Positions 24,322 through 34,880 of a stretch of DNA of 64,000 bases are shown in pieces. Every line of letters begins with the position of its first letter. Position 1 is the stretch's first letter. The notes under the pieces were generated by a model, which worked only from the letters and a program-made list of their open reading frames with translations, was not told the DNA's origin and did no database searches. A program made the translations under genes and the position numbers. Source of the stretch: JAFECT01 sp964432415 (GTDB lineage Bacteria; Pseudomonadota; Alphaproteobacteria; Caulobacterales; Caulobacteraceae); NCBI GenBank assembly GCA_964432415.1, contig CAYSNW010000004.1, positions 77,920 to 141,919 of the forward strand, written 5' to 3'.

Positions 24322-25447
24322 CCTCCTGACCCTGCACGTGAACGGCGACACCTTCGACGGCTGGAAGGAGGTCTCGCTGCACCGGGGCTTCGACGCCCTG
24401 GCCGGCAGCTTCGAACTGGGCCTGACCGAGCGCTATCCGGATCACCCGGACAAGTGGGTCATCGAGGCCGGCCAGGCCTGCGACGTCACGATCGGCGGGG
24501 AGCGGGTCCTCACCGGCTATATCGACGACGCCAGCTACGCCTTCGACGCCAACAGCCACACGGTCACCATGACCGGCCGGGAAAAGACCGCCGACCTGGT
24601 CGACTGCTCGGTGATCCACGGCTCGGGGTCCTTCAAGAACCGCACGGTCGAGCAGATCGCCGCCGAGATCGCGCGGCCGTTCGGGATCAATGTCATCTCG
24701 GTGGACGGGGCGGGCAACCGGACGGTCAGCACCAAGCTGGGCGCCGGGCATGCCGGCAAGGAGCCTCTCCGGCGCCTCTCACTGCAACAGGGCGAGACCG
24801 CGTGGGAGGTGATCGACCGGATCGCGCGCCAGCGGTCGGTCATGGCGATCACCAACGCCGACGGCGACCTGGAGCTGCGCAAGCCGGCCATGACGCGGGC
24901 GGGCTATGCGCTGGTCCAGGGCGTGAACGTGAGGGCCGCGACCTTCAAGAACAACGTCAGGGACCGCTACAGCGACTACCTGCTGAAGGGCCATCCCCAC
25001 GGCCAGGACGGCGACTTCCTGCTGGGGACCTCGGACACCCGGGCCTACACCCCCAAGGCGACGGCCCAGGACCCTGGCGTGCCCCGCTATCGGCCGTTGA
25101 TGATCATCAACGAGGAGACCTCGACCGGAGCGTCCCTGGCCGCGCGGGCCAAGTGGGAGGCGACGATCCGGGCCGGCAAGGCGCGCTCGGTGCAGGTCAC
25201 CGTGTCGGGCTGGCGGACCGACGCCGGCGAGCTCTACCAGATCGACCGGCTGGTCCCGGTCCACATCCCTCGCCTGGGCGTGGACGAGGAGCTCCTGGTC
25301 GCGGGCGTTCAGTACCGGAAGGCGGCCGACACCACCTGCGTCCTGACCCTGGTTCCCAAGGAAGCCTACAGCCTGATCGATCTGCCCGCGCCCAAGGGCA
25401 AGAAGAAGAAAGGCGGCGGCGCGGACCCGCTGCTGGGGCTGTCATGA
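24314..25447 (+). CDS. baseplate hub protein (Mu gpP-like)
   Basis: 377 residues from a GTG overlapping the previous stop. It shows the gp44/P hub pattern: 'LHVNGDTFDGWKEVSLHRGF', 'VTIGGERVLTGYIDD' and 'VTMTGREKTADLVDCS', followed by 'GETAWEVIDRIARQ'. The hub corresponds to T4 gp27 and anchors the spike. The C-terminus is a short basic Lys-rich tail ('KGKKKKGGG'). It overlaps the spike gene by ATGA. Confidence 0.88.
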   Translation: MVDLLTLHVNGDTFDGWKEVSLHRGFDALAGSFELGLTERYPDHPDKWVIEAGQACDVTIGGERVLTGYIDDASYAFDANSHTVTMTGREKTADLVDCSVIHGSGSFKNRTVEQIAAEIARPFGINVISVDGAGNRTVSTKLGAGHAGKEPLRRLSLQQGETAWEVIDRIARQRSVMAITNADGDLELRKPAMTRAGYALVQGVNVRAATFKNNVRDRYSDYLLKGHPHGQDGDFLLGTSDTRAYTPKATAQDPGVPRYRPLMIINEETSTGASLAARAKWEATIRAGKARSVQVTVSGWRTDAGELYQIDRLVPVHIPRLGVDEELLVAGVQYRKAADTTCVLTLVPKEAYSLIDLPAPKGKKKKGGGADPLLGLS

Positions 25448-26010
25448 GCCCGGACTCGTTGCGCAAGCTGCTGGCGCCGCTGAAGCGCTCGATCTCGATG
25501 ATGGTGGCCCGGGGCCTGATCCAGCTGATCGAGGACGGCGGCACCCGCCAGAGCGTGCAGGTGCAGCTGCTGGCCGACGAGATCGCCCCCGACGTGGAGC
25601 GGTTCCAGGACTACGGCCTGACCAGCAATCCTCACCCGGGCGCGGAGGCGATCTTCCTCGCCGTCGTCGGCTCGCGGACCCAGGGCGTGGTGATCAGGGT
25701 CGAGGATCGCCAGTATCGGCTGGCCGGCCTGGCCTCCGGGGAGGTCGCGCTCTACGACGACCTGGGCCAGACCGTCTGGCTGAAGCGCGACGGCATCTAC
25801 ATCGACACCCCCGGCAAGGTGATCGCCACCGCCCAGGGCGATGTGACGGTCAGCGCCGGCGGCACGGCCGAAGTGACCGCACCCCACTGCAACCTGCTCT
25901 CCGACGACGTGAACCTGGGCGGCCCCGGCGGCAAGCCCATCGCGCGCCATGACGACCTAGTCGTCGCCGGGAAGATCGTCGCCAGCTCGACCAAGGTGAA
26001 GTCACTGTGA
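25444..26010 (+). CDS. baseplate spike protein (Mu gp45-like)
   Basis: 188 residues. An OB-fold-like N-terminal part ('GLIQLIEDGGTRQSVQVQLL', 'AEAIFLAVVGSRTQGVVI') is followed by short beta repeats ('GKVIATAQGDVTVSAGGTAE') forming the trimeric membrane-piercing spike. It ends 'CNLLSDDVNLGG' and 'ARHDDLVV', typical of gp45-type spikes. ATGA and GTGA overlaps link it to the neighbours. Confidence 0.87.
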   Translation: MSPDSLRKLLAPLKRSISMMVARGLIQLIEDGGTRQSVQVQLLADEIAPDVERFQDYGLTSNPHPGAEAIFLAVVGSRTQGVVIRVEDRQYRLAGLASGEVALYDDLGQTVWLKRDGIYIDTPGKVIATAQGDVTVSAGGTAEVTAPHCNLLSDDVNLGGPGGKPIARHDDLVVAGKIVASSTKVKSL

Positions 26011-26456
26011 CCGACCTGGCCCTGATCTGGAACCCGGCCCTGTTCTCGGCCGACCTCGCCCTGAGTGCGCCCGACCTGGCCACCGACGCCGGGCTGGACA
26101 CGGCGGTGATCATCTCCCTGTTCACCGACCGCCGCGCCCGCGAGGACGACGAACTGCCGACCGGCAGCAACGACCCTCGGGGCTGGTGGGGCGACAGTTT
26201 CGCCGAGGTCACCGGCGACCAGATCGGCTCGCGCCTCTGGCTATTCGAGCGGGCGAAACAGACCCAGGCGACCCTGAACGGCTACCGGGAGGCGCTGGAA
26301 GAGGCGGTGGCCTGGATGGTCGAGGACGGGATCGCCGAGAGCGTGAAGGCCTCCACCTGGATCATCAACCCGGGTCAGATGGGCTGGTCGCTGGAGATCA
26401 AGCGCCCGAACGACCCGCGCCCGCGCCGCTATGACCACCTGTGGAGCAACACCTGA
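26007..26456 (+). CDS. baseplate wedge protein (Mu gp46-like)
   Basis: 149 residues from GTG. It matches the phage GP46 family: 'SLFTDRRAREDDELPTG' followed by 'RGWWGDSF' and 'LWLFERAKQ', with 'AVAWMVEDGIAESV' further on. It takes the place of T4 gp25 in the wedge. Both ends overlap neighbours. Confidence 0.88.
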   Translation: MTDLALIWNPALFSADLALSAPDLATDAGLDTAVIISLFTDRRAREDDELPTGSNDPRGWWGDSFAEVTGDQIGSRLWLFERAKQTQATLNGYREALEEAVAWMVEDGIAESVKASTWIINPGQMGWSLEIKRPNDPRPRRYDHLWSNT

Positions 26457-27511
26457 TGGCCCTGGCCCGCCCGACGCTCTCGACCCTGATCAATCGCGCC
26501 CTGACCGACGCCAACGCGGCCGTGGTGGGGGTGGACACCTTCCTGCGCCGCGCGGTCCTGCGGGTCCTGCCGATGGTGCAGGCCGCCCTGGCCCACAATC
26601 TTTGGGGTTATGTCGCGCGGGTCGCCCAGAACCTCATGTACGACACGGCGGACGCCGAGCACCTGGTCCGCCACGCGACCATCTTCGACGTGCTGCAGAA
26701 GGAGCGCACTGTCGCCACCGGCCAGTTCCAGGTCACGGGTGTCAATGGAACGGGCATCACGATCGGCACGGTGGTGCAGCGGCAGGACGGGGTCGAGTGC
26801 GTGACCACGGCGGCGCCCGTCTGGGTGGGAACCACCGCGACCCTGGCCATCTCCGCCGCCGTCGCCGGCGCGGCGGGCAACGCCGACATGGGGACCACGC
26901 TCACCTTCCCGACGCCGATCCTGAACGTCGCCACCCAGGGCGTGGTCACCGGGACCGACGGCCTGTCCGGAGGCGTCGATGACGAAGACCCGGAGGATCT
27001 CCGCACGCGGCTGCTGGCCCGGATTCGCAACCCGCCCCAGGGGGGCTGCCAGACGGACTACGAGGCCTGGGCCAAGGAGGTCTCGGGGGTCACCCGCGCC
27101 TGGGTCTATCCCTCCTGGAACGGCCCGGGCACGGTCGGGGTGACCTTCGTGATGGACGGCCGGGTCAGCATCATCCCGCTCGCCGGCGACGTGACGGCGG
27201 TTTCGGCCCACATCGCCGCCGTTCGGCCGGTCACCGCCGGCGTGACAGTCTTCGCACCCACCACCAAGGCGCTGAATCTGACGATCCATGCCGTGCCGGC
27301 GACGGCCGACGTGAAGGCCGCGATCGCCGCTTCGATCGCCGACCTCCTGACCCGTGAAGCGGAGCCGGGCGGCACGATCCTGCTCAGCCACATCCAGGAG
27401 GCCATCGCAGAGGCGGCGGGAGAGACCGACCACACCCTGACCGTCCCCAGCGCCAACGTCACCTCGGTCCCGGGCGAGCTCATCGTCCTGGGCGCGATCA
27501 CCTGGACCTGA
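26456..27511 (+). CDS. baseplate J-like protein (Mu gp47-like)
   Basis: 351 residues. It matches the Baseplate_J family: 'GVDTFLRRAVLRVLPMVQAA', 'ARVAQNLMYDTADAEHLVRH', then the central 'GGVDDEDPEDLRTRLLARIR' and 'GVTRAWVYPSWNGPGTVGV'. It forms the baseplate wedge together with gp46 and gp48. The start overlaps the gp46 stop. Confidence 0.9.
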   Translation: MALARPTLSTLINRALTDANAAVVGVDTFLRRAVLRVLPMVQAALAHNLWGYVARVAQNLMYDTADAEHLVRHATIFDVLQKERTVATGQFQVTGVNGTGITIGTVVQRQDGVECVTTAAPVWVGTTATLAISAAVAGAAGNADMGTTLTFPTPILNVATQGVVTGTDGLSGGVDDEDPEDLRTRLLARIRNPPQGGCQTDYEAWAKEVSGVTRAWVYPSWNGPGTVGVTFVMDGRVSIIPLAGDVTAVSAHIAAVRPVTAGVTVFAPTTKALNLTIHAVPATADVKAAIAASIADLLTREAEPGGTILLSHIQEAIAEAAGETDHTLTVPSANVTSVPGELIVLGAITWT

Positions 27512-27514
27512 CCC

Positions 27515-28051
27515 ATGGCGACCGCACCCGAATATCTGCTTCAGCTCAAGTCGCTGCTCCCCACGGGCCGCGCCTGGCCGCGCGAGCCCGGGACCTGGCT
27601 GGAGAAGGTCCTGACCTTCCTGTCCCAGGAGCCGGCCCGCATCGATCTGCAGGCCCGTAGCCTGTTCGACGAAGCCGACCCCCGCACGGCGGACCTGCTG
27701 CTGCCGGACTGGGAGCGGGTCCTGGGCATTCCGGACGGTTGCGTGCCCCTGGCGGCCGACAAGCCCTCGCGGCGCCTGGCCGCCCACCACAAGCTCTCCG
27801 CCCAGGGCGGTCAGTCCTCGGCCTACTTCGTGGGGGTGGCGGCCGACTTGGGGTTCACGGCCACAGTGGTCGAGTACGCCCCCGCCCGCCTCGGCGATCG
27901 ACTGGGCCAGCGCTGCTACGGCGTGAGCTGGCAATTCACCTGGAAGCTCTCGGTCTCGGCCTCGACCGGGGCCTTCGACCACTCCGTCCTGGAGTGTGTG
28001 ATCGGCCGCATCTCGCCGGCGCACACCTCCGTCTTCTTCGGCTATCCCTAG
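27515..28051 (+). CDS. baseplate/tail protein (Mu gp48-like, DUF2313)
   Basis: 178 residues with the family's start 'YLLQLKSLLPTGRAWPRE', 'ADLLLPDWERVLGIPDGC' and 'SVLECVIGRISPAHTSVFF' at the end. It links the baseplate to the fibre genes that follow. Confidence 0.88.
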   Translation: MATAPEYLLQLKSLLPTGRAWPREPGTWLEKVLTFLSQEPARIDLQARSLFDEADPRTADLLLPDWERVLGIPDGCVPLAADKPSRRLAAHHKLSAQGGQSSAYFVGVAADLGFTATVVEYAPARLGDRLGQRCYGVSWQFTWKLSVSASTGAFDHSVLECVIGRISPAHTSVFFGYP

Positions 28052-28059
28052 GGGGACCC

Positions 28060-28791
28060 ATGCACCGCGTAGACACCAACGGCAGCGTCTCAGGGATGTG
28101 GAGCGACGGGGACCCGGTCCACGGTGTCCTGCCCACCCAGTTCGGGAAGGACTGGTTCAACGATGTGCAGGAGAACATCCTGGCGGTCCTCACCCAGGCT
28201 GGCATCTCGCCGGTCAAGGGCACTTACACCCAGCTGCGCGATGCGATCATCGGCCTGATCTCCGGCGCCGCCGGCAGCGCGACGACCAGCGTGGCGGGCT
28301 TGATCATGCTGGCCACCTCGGCCGAGGTGATCGCCGGGGTGAACGCGACCAAGGCGGTGACGCCCAACACCCTGGCCGCCCTGGCGGCCTCGACCACCCT
28401 GGCCGGGCTGCTCGGCATCGCCACCAACGCCGAGACTCAGGCAGGAACGGTGAACAACAAGGCGGTCACGCCGGACGACCTGTTTAGCTTCCCCCGAACG
28501 GTCTCGACCTCGGGCTATCTGCAGATCCCGGGCACGCCGCTGATCCTGCTGTGGGGCCAGTCGGGCGCCGGCAATTCCGGGGACACCACCACCGGGACCT
28601 TCCCGATCACCTTCCCCAACGCGTGCTTCAAGGTGTTCGGCTCGGCCATCTACGCCAGCGGCACGGCCAACACCGAGATCTCGGTCAACGTCATGGATTT
28701 CAGCAACAGCCAGGCTCACTTCGCCCACTGGCGGATCGCCGGCTCCTCGACCGACACCTCCTACGCCCAGTTCCTCGCCATCGGTTATTGA
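28060..28791 (+). CDS. tail fibre protein
   Basis: 243 residues with an AGGGGGA ribosome site. The N-terminus 'MHRVDTNGSVSGMWSDGDPV' and 'GVLPTQFGKDWFNDVQENI' is typical of phage fibre attachment regions. After Ala/Thr-rich repeats, the C-terminal domain ('LILLWGQSGAGNSGDTTTGT', 'FPITFPNACFKVFG', ending 'YAQFLAIGY') resembles the gp53-like fibre tip. The fibre is short. The SGNH esterase and lectin-like protein encoded upstream may be additional receptor-binding parts. Confidence 0.83.
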   Translation: MHRVDTNGSVSGMWSDGDPVHGVLPTQFGKDWFNDVQENILAVLTQAGISPVKGTYTQLRDAIIGLISGAAGSATTSVAGLIMLATSAEVIAGVNATKAVTPNTLAALAASTTLAGLLGIATNAETQAGTVNNKAVTPDDLFSFPRTVSTSGYLQIPGTPLILLWGQSGAGNSGDTTTGTFPITFPNACFKVFGSAIYASGTANTEISVNVMDFSNSQAHFAHWRIAGSSTDTSYAQFLAIGY

Positions 28792-28803
28792 GGTCCCGCC
28801 GCC

Positions 28804-29445
28804 ATGACCCTCTACGCCTCCCACTCCGCCAAGGGCTTCTTCCACGCCGCGCTGCACGGCGCGCGCACCCGGCACATTCCGGACCCCAGCTGGGTCCGCC
28901 CGAACGTCCAGGTGCATGATCCCGACTGGGTTCGCCCCGTGCGCACCCTGCGCGTGGTGACCATCAACGGGGCCGACTACGTCCTGGAGCGCGGCGAAAA
29001 GGCCCCCGAGGGCGCGAGGGTCGAGAAGCGCAGGATCCCAGACCTTGGCGCCAAGCATCCGCTGATCGAGGTTCCCGACCGGTCGGCCAAGCACCCCACG
29101 ATCGAGGTCGACAACCCCGACTGCCGCCTGCCGGCGGACGCGGTCGAGATCTCGGCCGAGCAGCACCAGGCGCTGCTGGCGGGCCAGGCGGCCGGCAAGG
29201 TGATCGTCTTCGGCCCCGAGGGGCCTTACCTGGACGACCCGTCCGCGCCCTCGGTCGAGCAGCAGCTCGCCCGCCTTCGCGACACCCGCGACGCCAGGCT
29301 GAAGGCTTGCGACTGGACCCAGTTGGCCGACGCGGACCTGTCGGCCGAGCAGCTCGCGGCCTGGCGCGCCTACCGCCAGCAGCTGCGCGACCTGCCGGCG
29401 ACGGCCGACCTGGACCAGGTCGCCTGGCCGACGCCGCCGGCGTGA
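28804..29445 (+). CDS. tail fibre assembly protein-like
   Basis: 213 residues directly downstream of the fibre. The C-terminal part ('LRDTRDARLKACDWTQLADA', 'WRAYRQQLRDLPA') is the well known ending of phage fibre assembly chaperones. The N-terminal half is different: tandem 'PDPSWVRP'/'HDPDWVRP' and 'KHPLIEV'/'KHPTIEV' short repeats of unknown meaning. Confidence 0.75.
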   Translation: MTLYASHSAKGFFHAALHGARTRHIPDPSWVRPNVQVHDPDWVRPVRTLRVVTINGADYVLERGEKAPEGARVEKRRIPDLGAKHPLIEVPDRSAKHPTIEVDNPDCRLPADAVEISAEQHQALLAGQAAGKVIVFGPEGPYLDDPSAPSVEQQLARLRDTRDARLKACDWTQLADADLSAEQLAAWRAYRQQLRDLPATADLDQVAWPTPPA

Positions 29446-29474
29446 GAACACCCTCCCGAAAAGAGAGGGGGGCT

Positions 29475-29567
29475 GGGGCGCGCCAACGCCCCGAACCGCG
29501 GAGATGGATCCGCACCTTACGGGGGCTAGCACCCCGTTCAGTCCCCCCGCCGGCCGGACCGGCGGGG
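29475..29567 (+). other. structured spacer with three hairpins before the methylase
   Basis: Three potential stem-loops: 29475-29492 (GGGGCG/CGCCCC), 29520-29536 (CGGGG/CCCCG) and 29545-29567 (CCCCGCCGG/CCGGCGGGG). None is followed by a T-run, so factor-independent termination is unlikely. They may shape the leader of the methylase message. Confidence 0.45.
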
Positions 29568-29589
29568 TCAGTCGAGATCAAGAATCGTC

Positions 29590-30396
29590 ATGGAGTCGAG
29601 TCCCTCAACGCCGGTGAGGCCTGTCAGGCCGCCGGCCGCGTACATCGGAGGCAAGAGCCGCCTCTCCAAGCGCCTGGTCCAGATCATCGATCTGGTCCCC
29701 CACGAGACCTACGCCGAGCCGTTCCTGGGCATGGGCGGCGTCTTCCTGCGCCGTGAGCGCCAGCCCGGGGCGGAAGTGGTCAACGACTGGTCCAAGGACG
29801 TGGCCACCCTGTTTCGGGTGCTCCAGCGCCACTACGTCGCCTTTCTGGATATGTTGAGGTTCCAGCTCACCACCCGGGTGGAGTTCGAGCGGCTCTGTCA
29901 GGTCGACCCCGACACCCTGACCGACCTGGAGCGCTCGGCGCGGTTCCTCTACCTCCAGAAGACGGCCTTCGGCGGCAAGGTCGCGGGCCGCAATTTCGGC
30001 ATGTCGCGCGATGGCCGCGGCGCCCGGTTCGACGTGACCAAGCTGCAGCCGATCCTGGAAGACATCCACACCCGCCTGGCCAGGGTCGTGATCGAGCGGC
30101 TCCCCTTCGCCGACTTCATCCGCCGCTACGACGGGCCGGGCACGCTGTTCTTCATCGACCCACCCTACTGGGATTGCGAGGACGACTACGGCCAGGGGAT
30201 GTTCTCACGGGCCGACTTCGGGGTTCTGAGAGGCCTCTTAGAGGCCCTGCGGGGGCGCTTCATCCTGACCATCAACGACCTGCCTGAGACCCGGGCGCTG
30301 TTCGAGGGCTTCCAGATCGAGCCGGTGCAGCTGACCTACCGGATTTCAGGCGCGCCGACGGTGGGCCGGGAGCTGATCGTCATGGGGAGGGTGTGA
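29590..30396 (+). CDS. phage DNA adenine-N6 methyltransferase (D12 class)
   Basis: 268 residues. The SAM-binding motif I is 'YAEPFLGMGGVFL' (about residues 41-53), the N-terminal 'AAYIGGKSRLSKRL' is the D12 family's GGK motif, and the catalytic motif IV is 'FFIDPPYWD' (about 191-199; D-P-P-Y). It should methylate adenine in a short DNA site. It occupies the place of mom at the right end of Mu and is likely to protect phage DNA from restriction (inference). No obvious strong ribosome site. Confidence 0.87.
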   Translation: MESSPSTPVRPVRPPAAYIGGKSRLSKRLVQIIDLVPHETYAEPFLGMGGVFLRRERQPGAEVVNDWSKDVATLFRVLQRHYVAFLDMLRFQLTTRVEFERLCQVDPDTLTDLERSARFLYLQKTAFGGKVAGRNFGMSRDGRGARFDVTKLQPILEDIHTRLARVVIERLPFADFIRRYDGPGTLFFIDPPYWDCEDDYGQGMFSRADFGVLRGLLEALRGRFILTINDLPETRALFEGFQIEPVQLTYRISGAPTVGRELIVMGRV

Positions 30397-30439
30397 GCCT
30401 GGTGGGGGCCCGAACTGGCGGATCGCGCTTTTTGGAGTG

Positions 30440-30483
30440 CTCTAAAAGCTCTTGTCCCAGACTCCAAAAGCTCTTGTCGCGCT
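30440..30483 (+). repeat. two adjacent 22-bp repeats: candidate transposase sites at prophage right end
   Basis: Units 30440-30461 and 30462-30483 share CTCYAAAAGCTCTTGTC at the same offset (16 of 17 bases identical). The spacing of exactly 22 bp is that of the MuA end-binding sites R1/R2. An inverted partial match (GCTTTTTGGAG) lies just upstream at 30428-30438. The prophage end is inferred at the CA dinucleotide 30485-30486. Confidence 0.68.
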
Positions 30484-30528
30484 ACAGCTTCTTTGCGTCG
30501 CAAGTCGAGGCTGATTCAATCTGGCAAC

Positions 30529-30557
30529 TTGACCGGAACAGAAAAAGAACATAGAAC
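30529..30557 (+). promoter_or_regulatory. SOS promoter with LexA box in the -35/-10 spacer
   Basis: TTGACC (30529-30534) and TAGAAC (30552-30557) are separated by 17 bp. The spacer contains GAAC-N7-GAAC (30536-30550), the alphaproteobacterial LexA box (reverse complement of GTTC-N7-GTTC). LexA bound here would block polymerase directly. The first codon downstream is that of the SidA-like gene. Confidence 0.82.
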
Positions 30558-30591
30558 AAACCAGCAACGCATTCGACGCCGGGAGAAGTCC

Positions 30592-30687
30592 ATGTTCCGC
30601 ATGTTCCGTGAGACCGCCGCCTTCGCCTCCGTGTCCGCCTTTGTCTGGATGATGTGCTCGGTGGCGCATCTGGCGACCTCGGCCTGA
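30592..30687 (+). CDS. sidA: SidA-like SOS-induced division-inhibitor micropeptide
   Basis: 31 residues: a short basic N-terminus (MFRMFRE) and one hydrophobic helix ('FASVSAFVWMMCSVAHLA'). It follows a LexA-controlled promoter and lies upstream of dnaE, as does sidA of Caulobacter crescentus, a 29-residue inner-membrane peptide that blocks division after DNA damage by acting on FtsW/FtsN. The identity rests on size, topology, regulation and synteny, since the sequence is too short for more. GGGAGAAG precedes the ATG; a second ATG lies three codons in. Confidence 0.75.
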   Translation: MFRMFRETAAFASVSAFVWMMCSVAHLATSA

Positions 30688-30699
30688 TTGGTCCTGGAC

Positions 30700-30807
30700 G
30701 TGGACAAGCCTTCCATTTCCGCGGCCACGGCGCTGGGCGCCTCGATGGCTTGCATGCTGCTGGTGCTGATGCTTGCGGCGCCCGTGTGGGCGGCCGCCGC
30801 CGGCTGA
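30700..30807 (+). CDS. second hydrophobic micropeptide in the SOS transcript
   Basis: 35 residues from a GTG 12 bp after the sidA stop (TTG 30688 is another possible start). Sequence begins VDKPSISAATALGAS and continues as one hydrophobic helix rich in Met/Leu/Ala ('MACMLLVLMLAAPVWAAAAG'). It could be a second SOS membrane peptide or a non-functional open frame. There is no recognisable family. The stop at 30805-30807 is followed by a 160-bp gap before dnaE. Confidence 0.42.
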   Translation: MDKPSISAATALGASMACMLLVLMLAAPVWAAAAG

Positions 30808-30834
30808 TCCGGCCGGGAGGCCAGCTCCGATAAT

Positions 30835-30860
30835 ACGGTTGTTTTACGGTGTTTAACGGT
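30835..30860 (+). promoter_or_regulatory. three ACGGT iterons upstream of dnaE
   Basis: ACGGT occurs at 30835-30839, 30846-30850 and 30856-30860, that is at about one helical turn, in an AT-richer patch of the gap between the micropeptides and dnaE. It may be a protein-binding or promoter element; the identity is unknown. Confidence 0.35.
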
Positions 30861-30967
30861 GCGCCCGGCGATACGCTTCCGGTGGATAGATCGCCCCCGC
30901 GACGCCGCGCCACTGGCACGAGGACTGTGACTCGGGCTTAGCTGGCGGCACAGTCCCGGAGACCCGT

Positions 30968-34398
<3,431 letters not shown>

Positions 34399-34399
<1 letters not shown>

Positions 34400-34842
34400 T
34401 GCCTGATCCTTCTCCAGGTCGGGAGAAGGATGGGCCCCGGTCGCGCAGCGAACGGGAGGATGAGGGGCTCTGGGAGCGTTCCAGCACCGGCCGCGCCCGT
34501 CGTCTCCGCGCCGACGCGACGCTGGCGGAGAAGATGCTCTGGCATGAGCTGCGCGACCGCAAATTCCACGACCTCAAGTTCCGCCGCCAGCAGCCCGTCG
34601 AGCGTTACTTCGCCGACTTCGCCTGCGTCAGCGCCAGGGTCGTGATTGAGCTCGACGGCTGGAGCCACGAGCACACCGCCGACTATGACGCCCGACGCAC
34701 CGAGGTGATTGAGCGCGATGGCTGGCTGGTGGTTCGCTTCACCAATGAGGACGTCATCGAGCACATGTGGTGGGTGCTCGCCGAACTGACCCGCCTGCTC
34801 AAACCGGACCTGCCCGTACCCCCTCACCCTCCCACGCGCTAG
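34399..34842 (+). CDS. DUF559 (Vsr-like) endonuclease-domain protein
   Basis: 147 residues, ATG overlapping the dnaE stop. The core (45-125) is a typical DUF559: 'LRADATLAEKMLWHELRDRK', 'FRRQQPVERYFADFACVSAR' and 'VIELDGWSHE', where the E-x-D of the PD-(D/E)XK fold is present. The cellular role of this family is unclear. The first 27 codons are encoded by an intergenic repeat also found at 34884-34961, so the real start may be an in-frame site after the repeat. Confidence 0.8.
34404..34481 (+). repeat. intergenic repeat element, copy 1 (within start of DUF559 gene)
   Basis: About 78 bp that match 34884-34961 at an offset of exactly 480 bp with only a handful of mismatches. It contains an inverted repeat CCTTCTCC...GGAGAAGG and the segment TGGGCCCCGGTCGCG. 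It looks like an alphaproteobacterial REP-type element that has been captured as coding sequence. Confidence 0.75.
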
Positions 34843-34880
34843 CGCGCGCAGGCCCCGCCCTCTCCCCTTGGGAGAGGGAT

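Larger units (their letters stand above)
1..30486 (+). mobile_element. Mu-like transposable prophage, right (late) part
   Basis: Nearly all genes here are on the plus strand, tightly packed with ATGA/TGATG overlaps, in the order known from phage Mu: GemA, Mor, lysis, gp27-like, gp28-like terminase, gp29-like portal, MuF, protease/scaffold, gpT capsid, gp36-gp38-like, sheath, tube, gp41-like, tape measure, gp43 to gp48-like, fibre, methylase. The left part (transposase A/B, repressor) is outside the window. The right boundary is inferred from two adjacent 22-bp repeats ending at 30483 followed by a CA dinucleotide at 30485-30486, as expected for Mu-type ends. The cassette looks intact: no frameshifts or truncations other than one programmed site. 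Confidence 0.93.

Noticed and set aside
23355..24329. A long overlapping frame inside the gpN-like gene
   Set aside because: Arg/Gly/Pro-rich shadow of the gpN-like gene without domain or ribosome site.
28555..28800. The 'WGQSGAG' sequence in the tail fibre as an SGNH block I
   Set aside because: It belongs to a fibre-tip domain; no matching Asp/His block follows and the domain is too short for an esterase.
29545..29567. Intrinsic terminator after the fibre chaperone
   Set aside because: The hairpin is strong but no T-run follows, so it was listed only as structured spacer.
30397..30600. A tRNA gene as phage attachment site
   Set aside because: No cloverleaf is visible, and Mu-like phages insert by transposition without a tRNA site.
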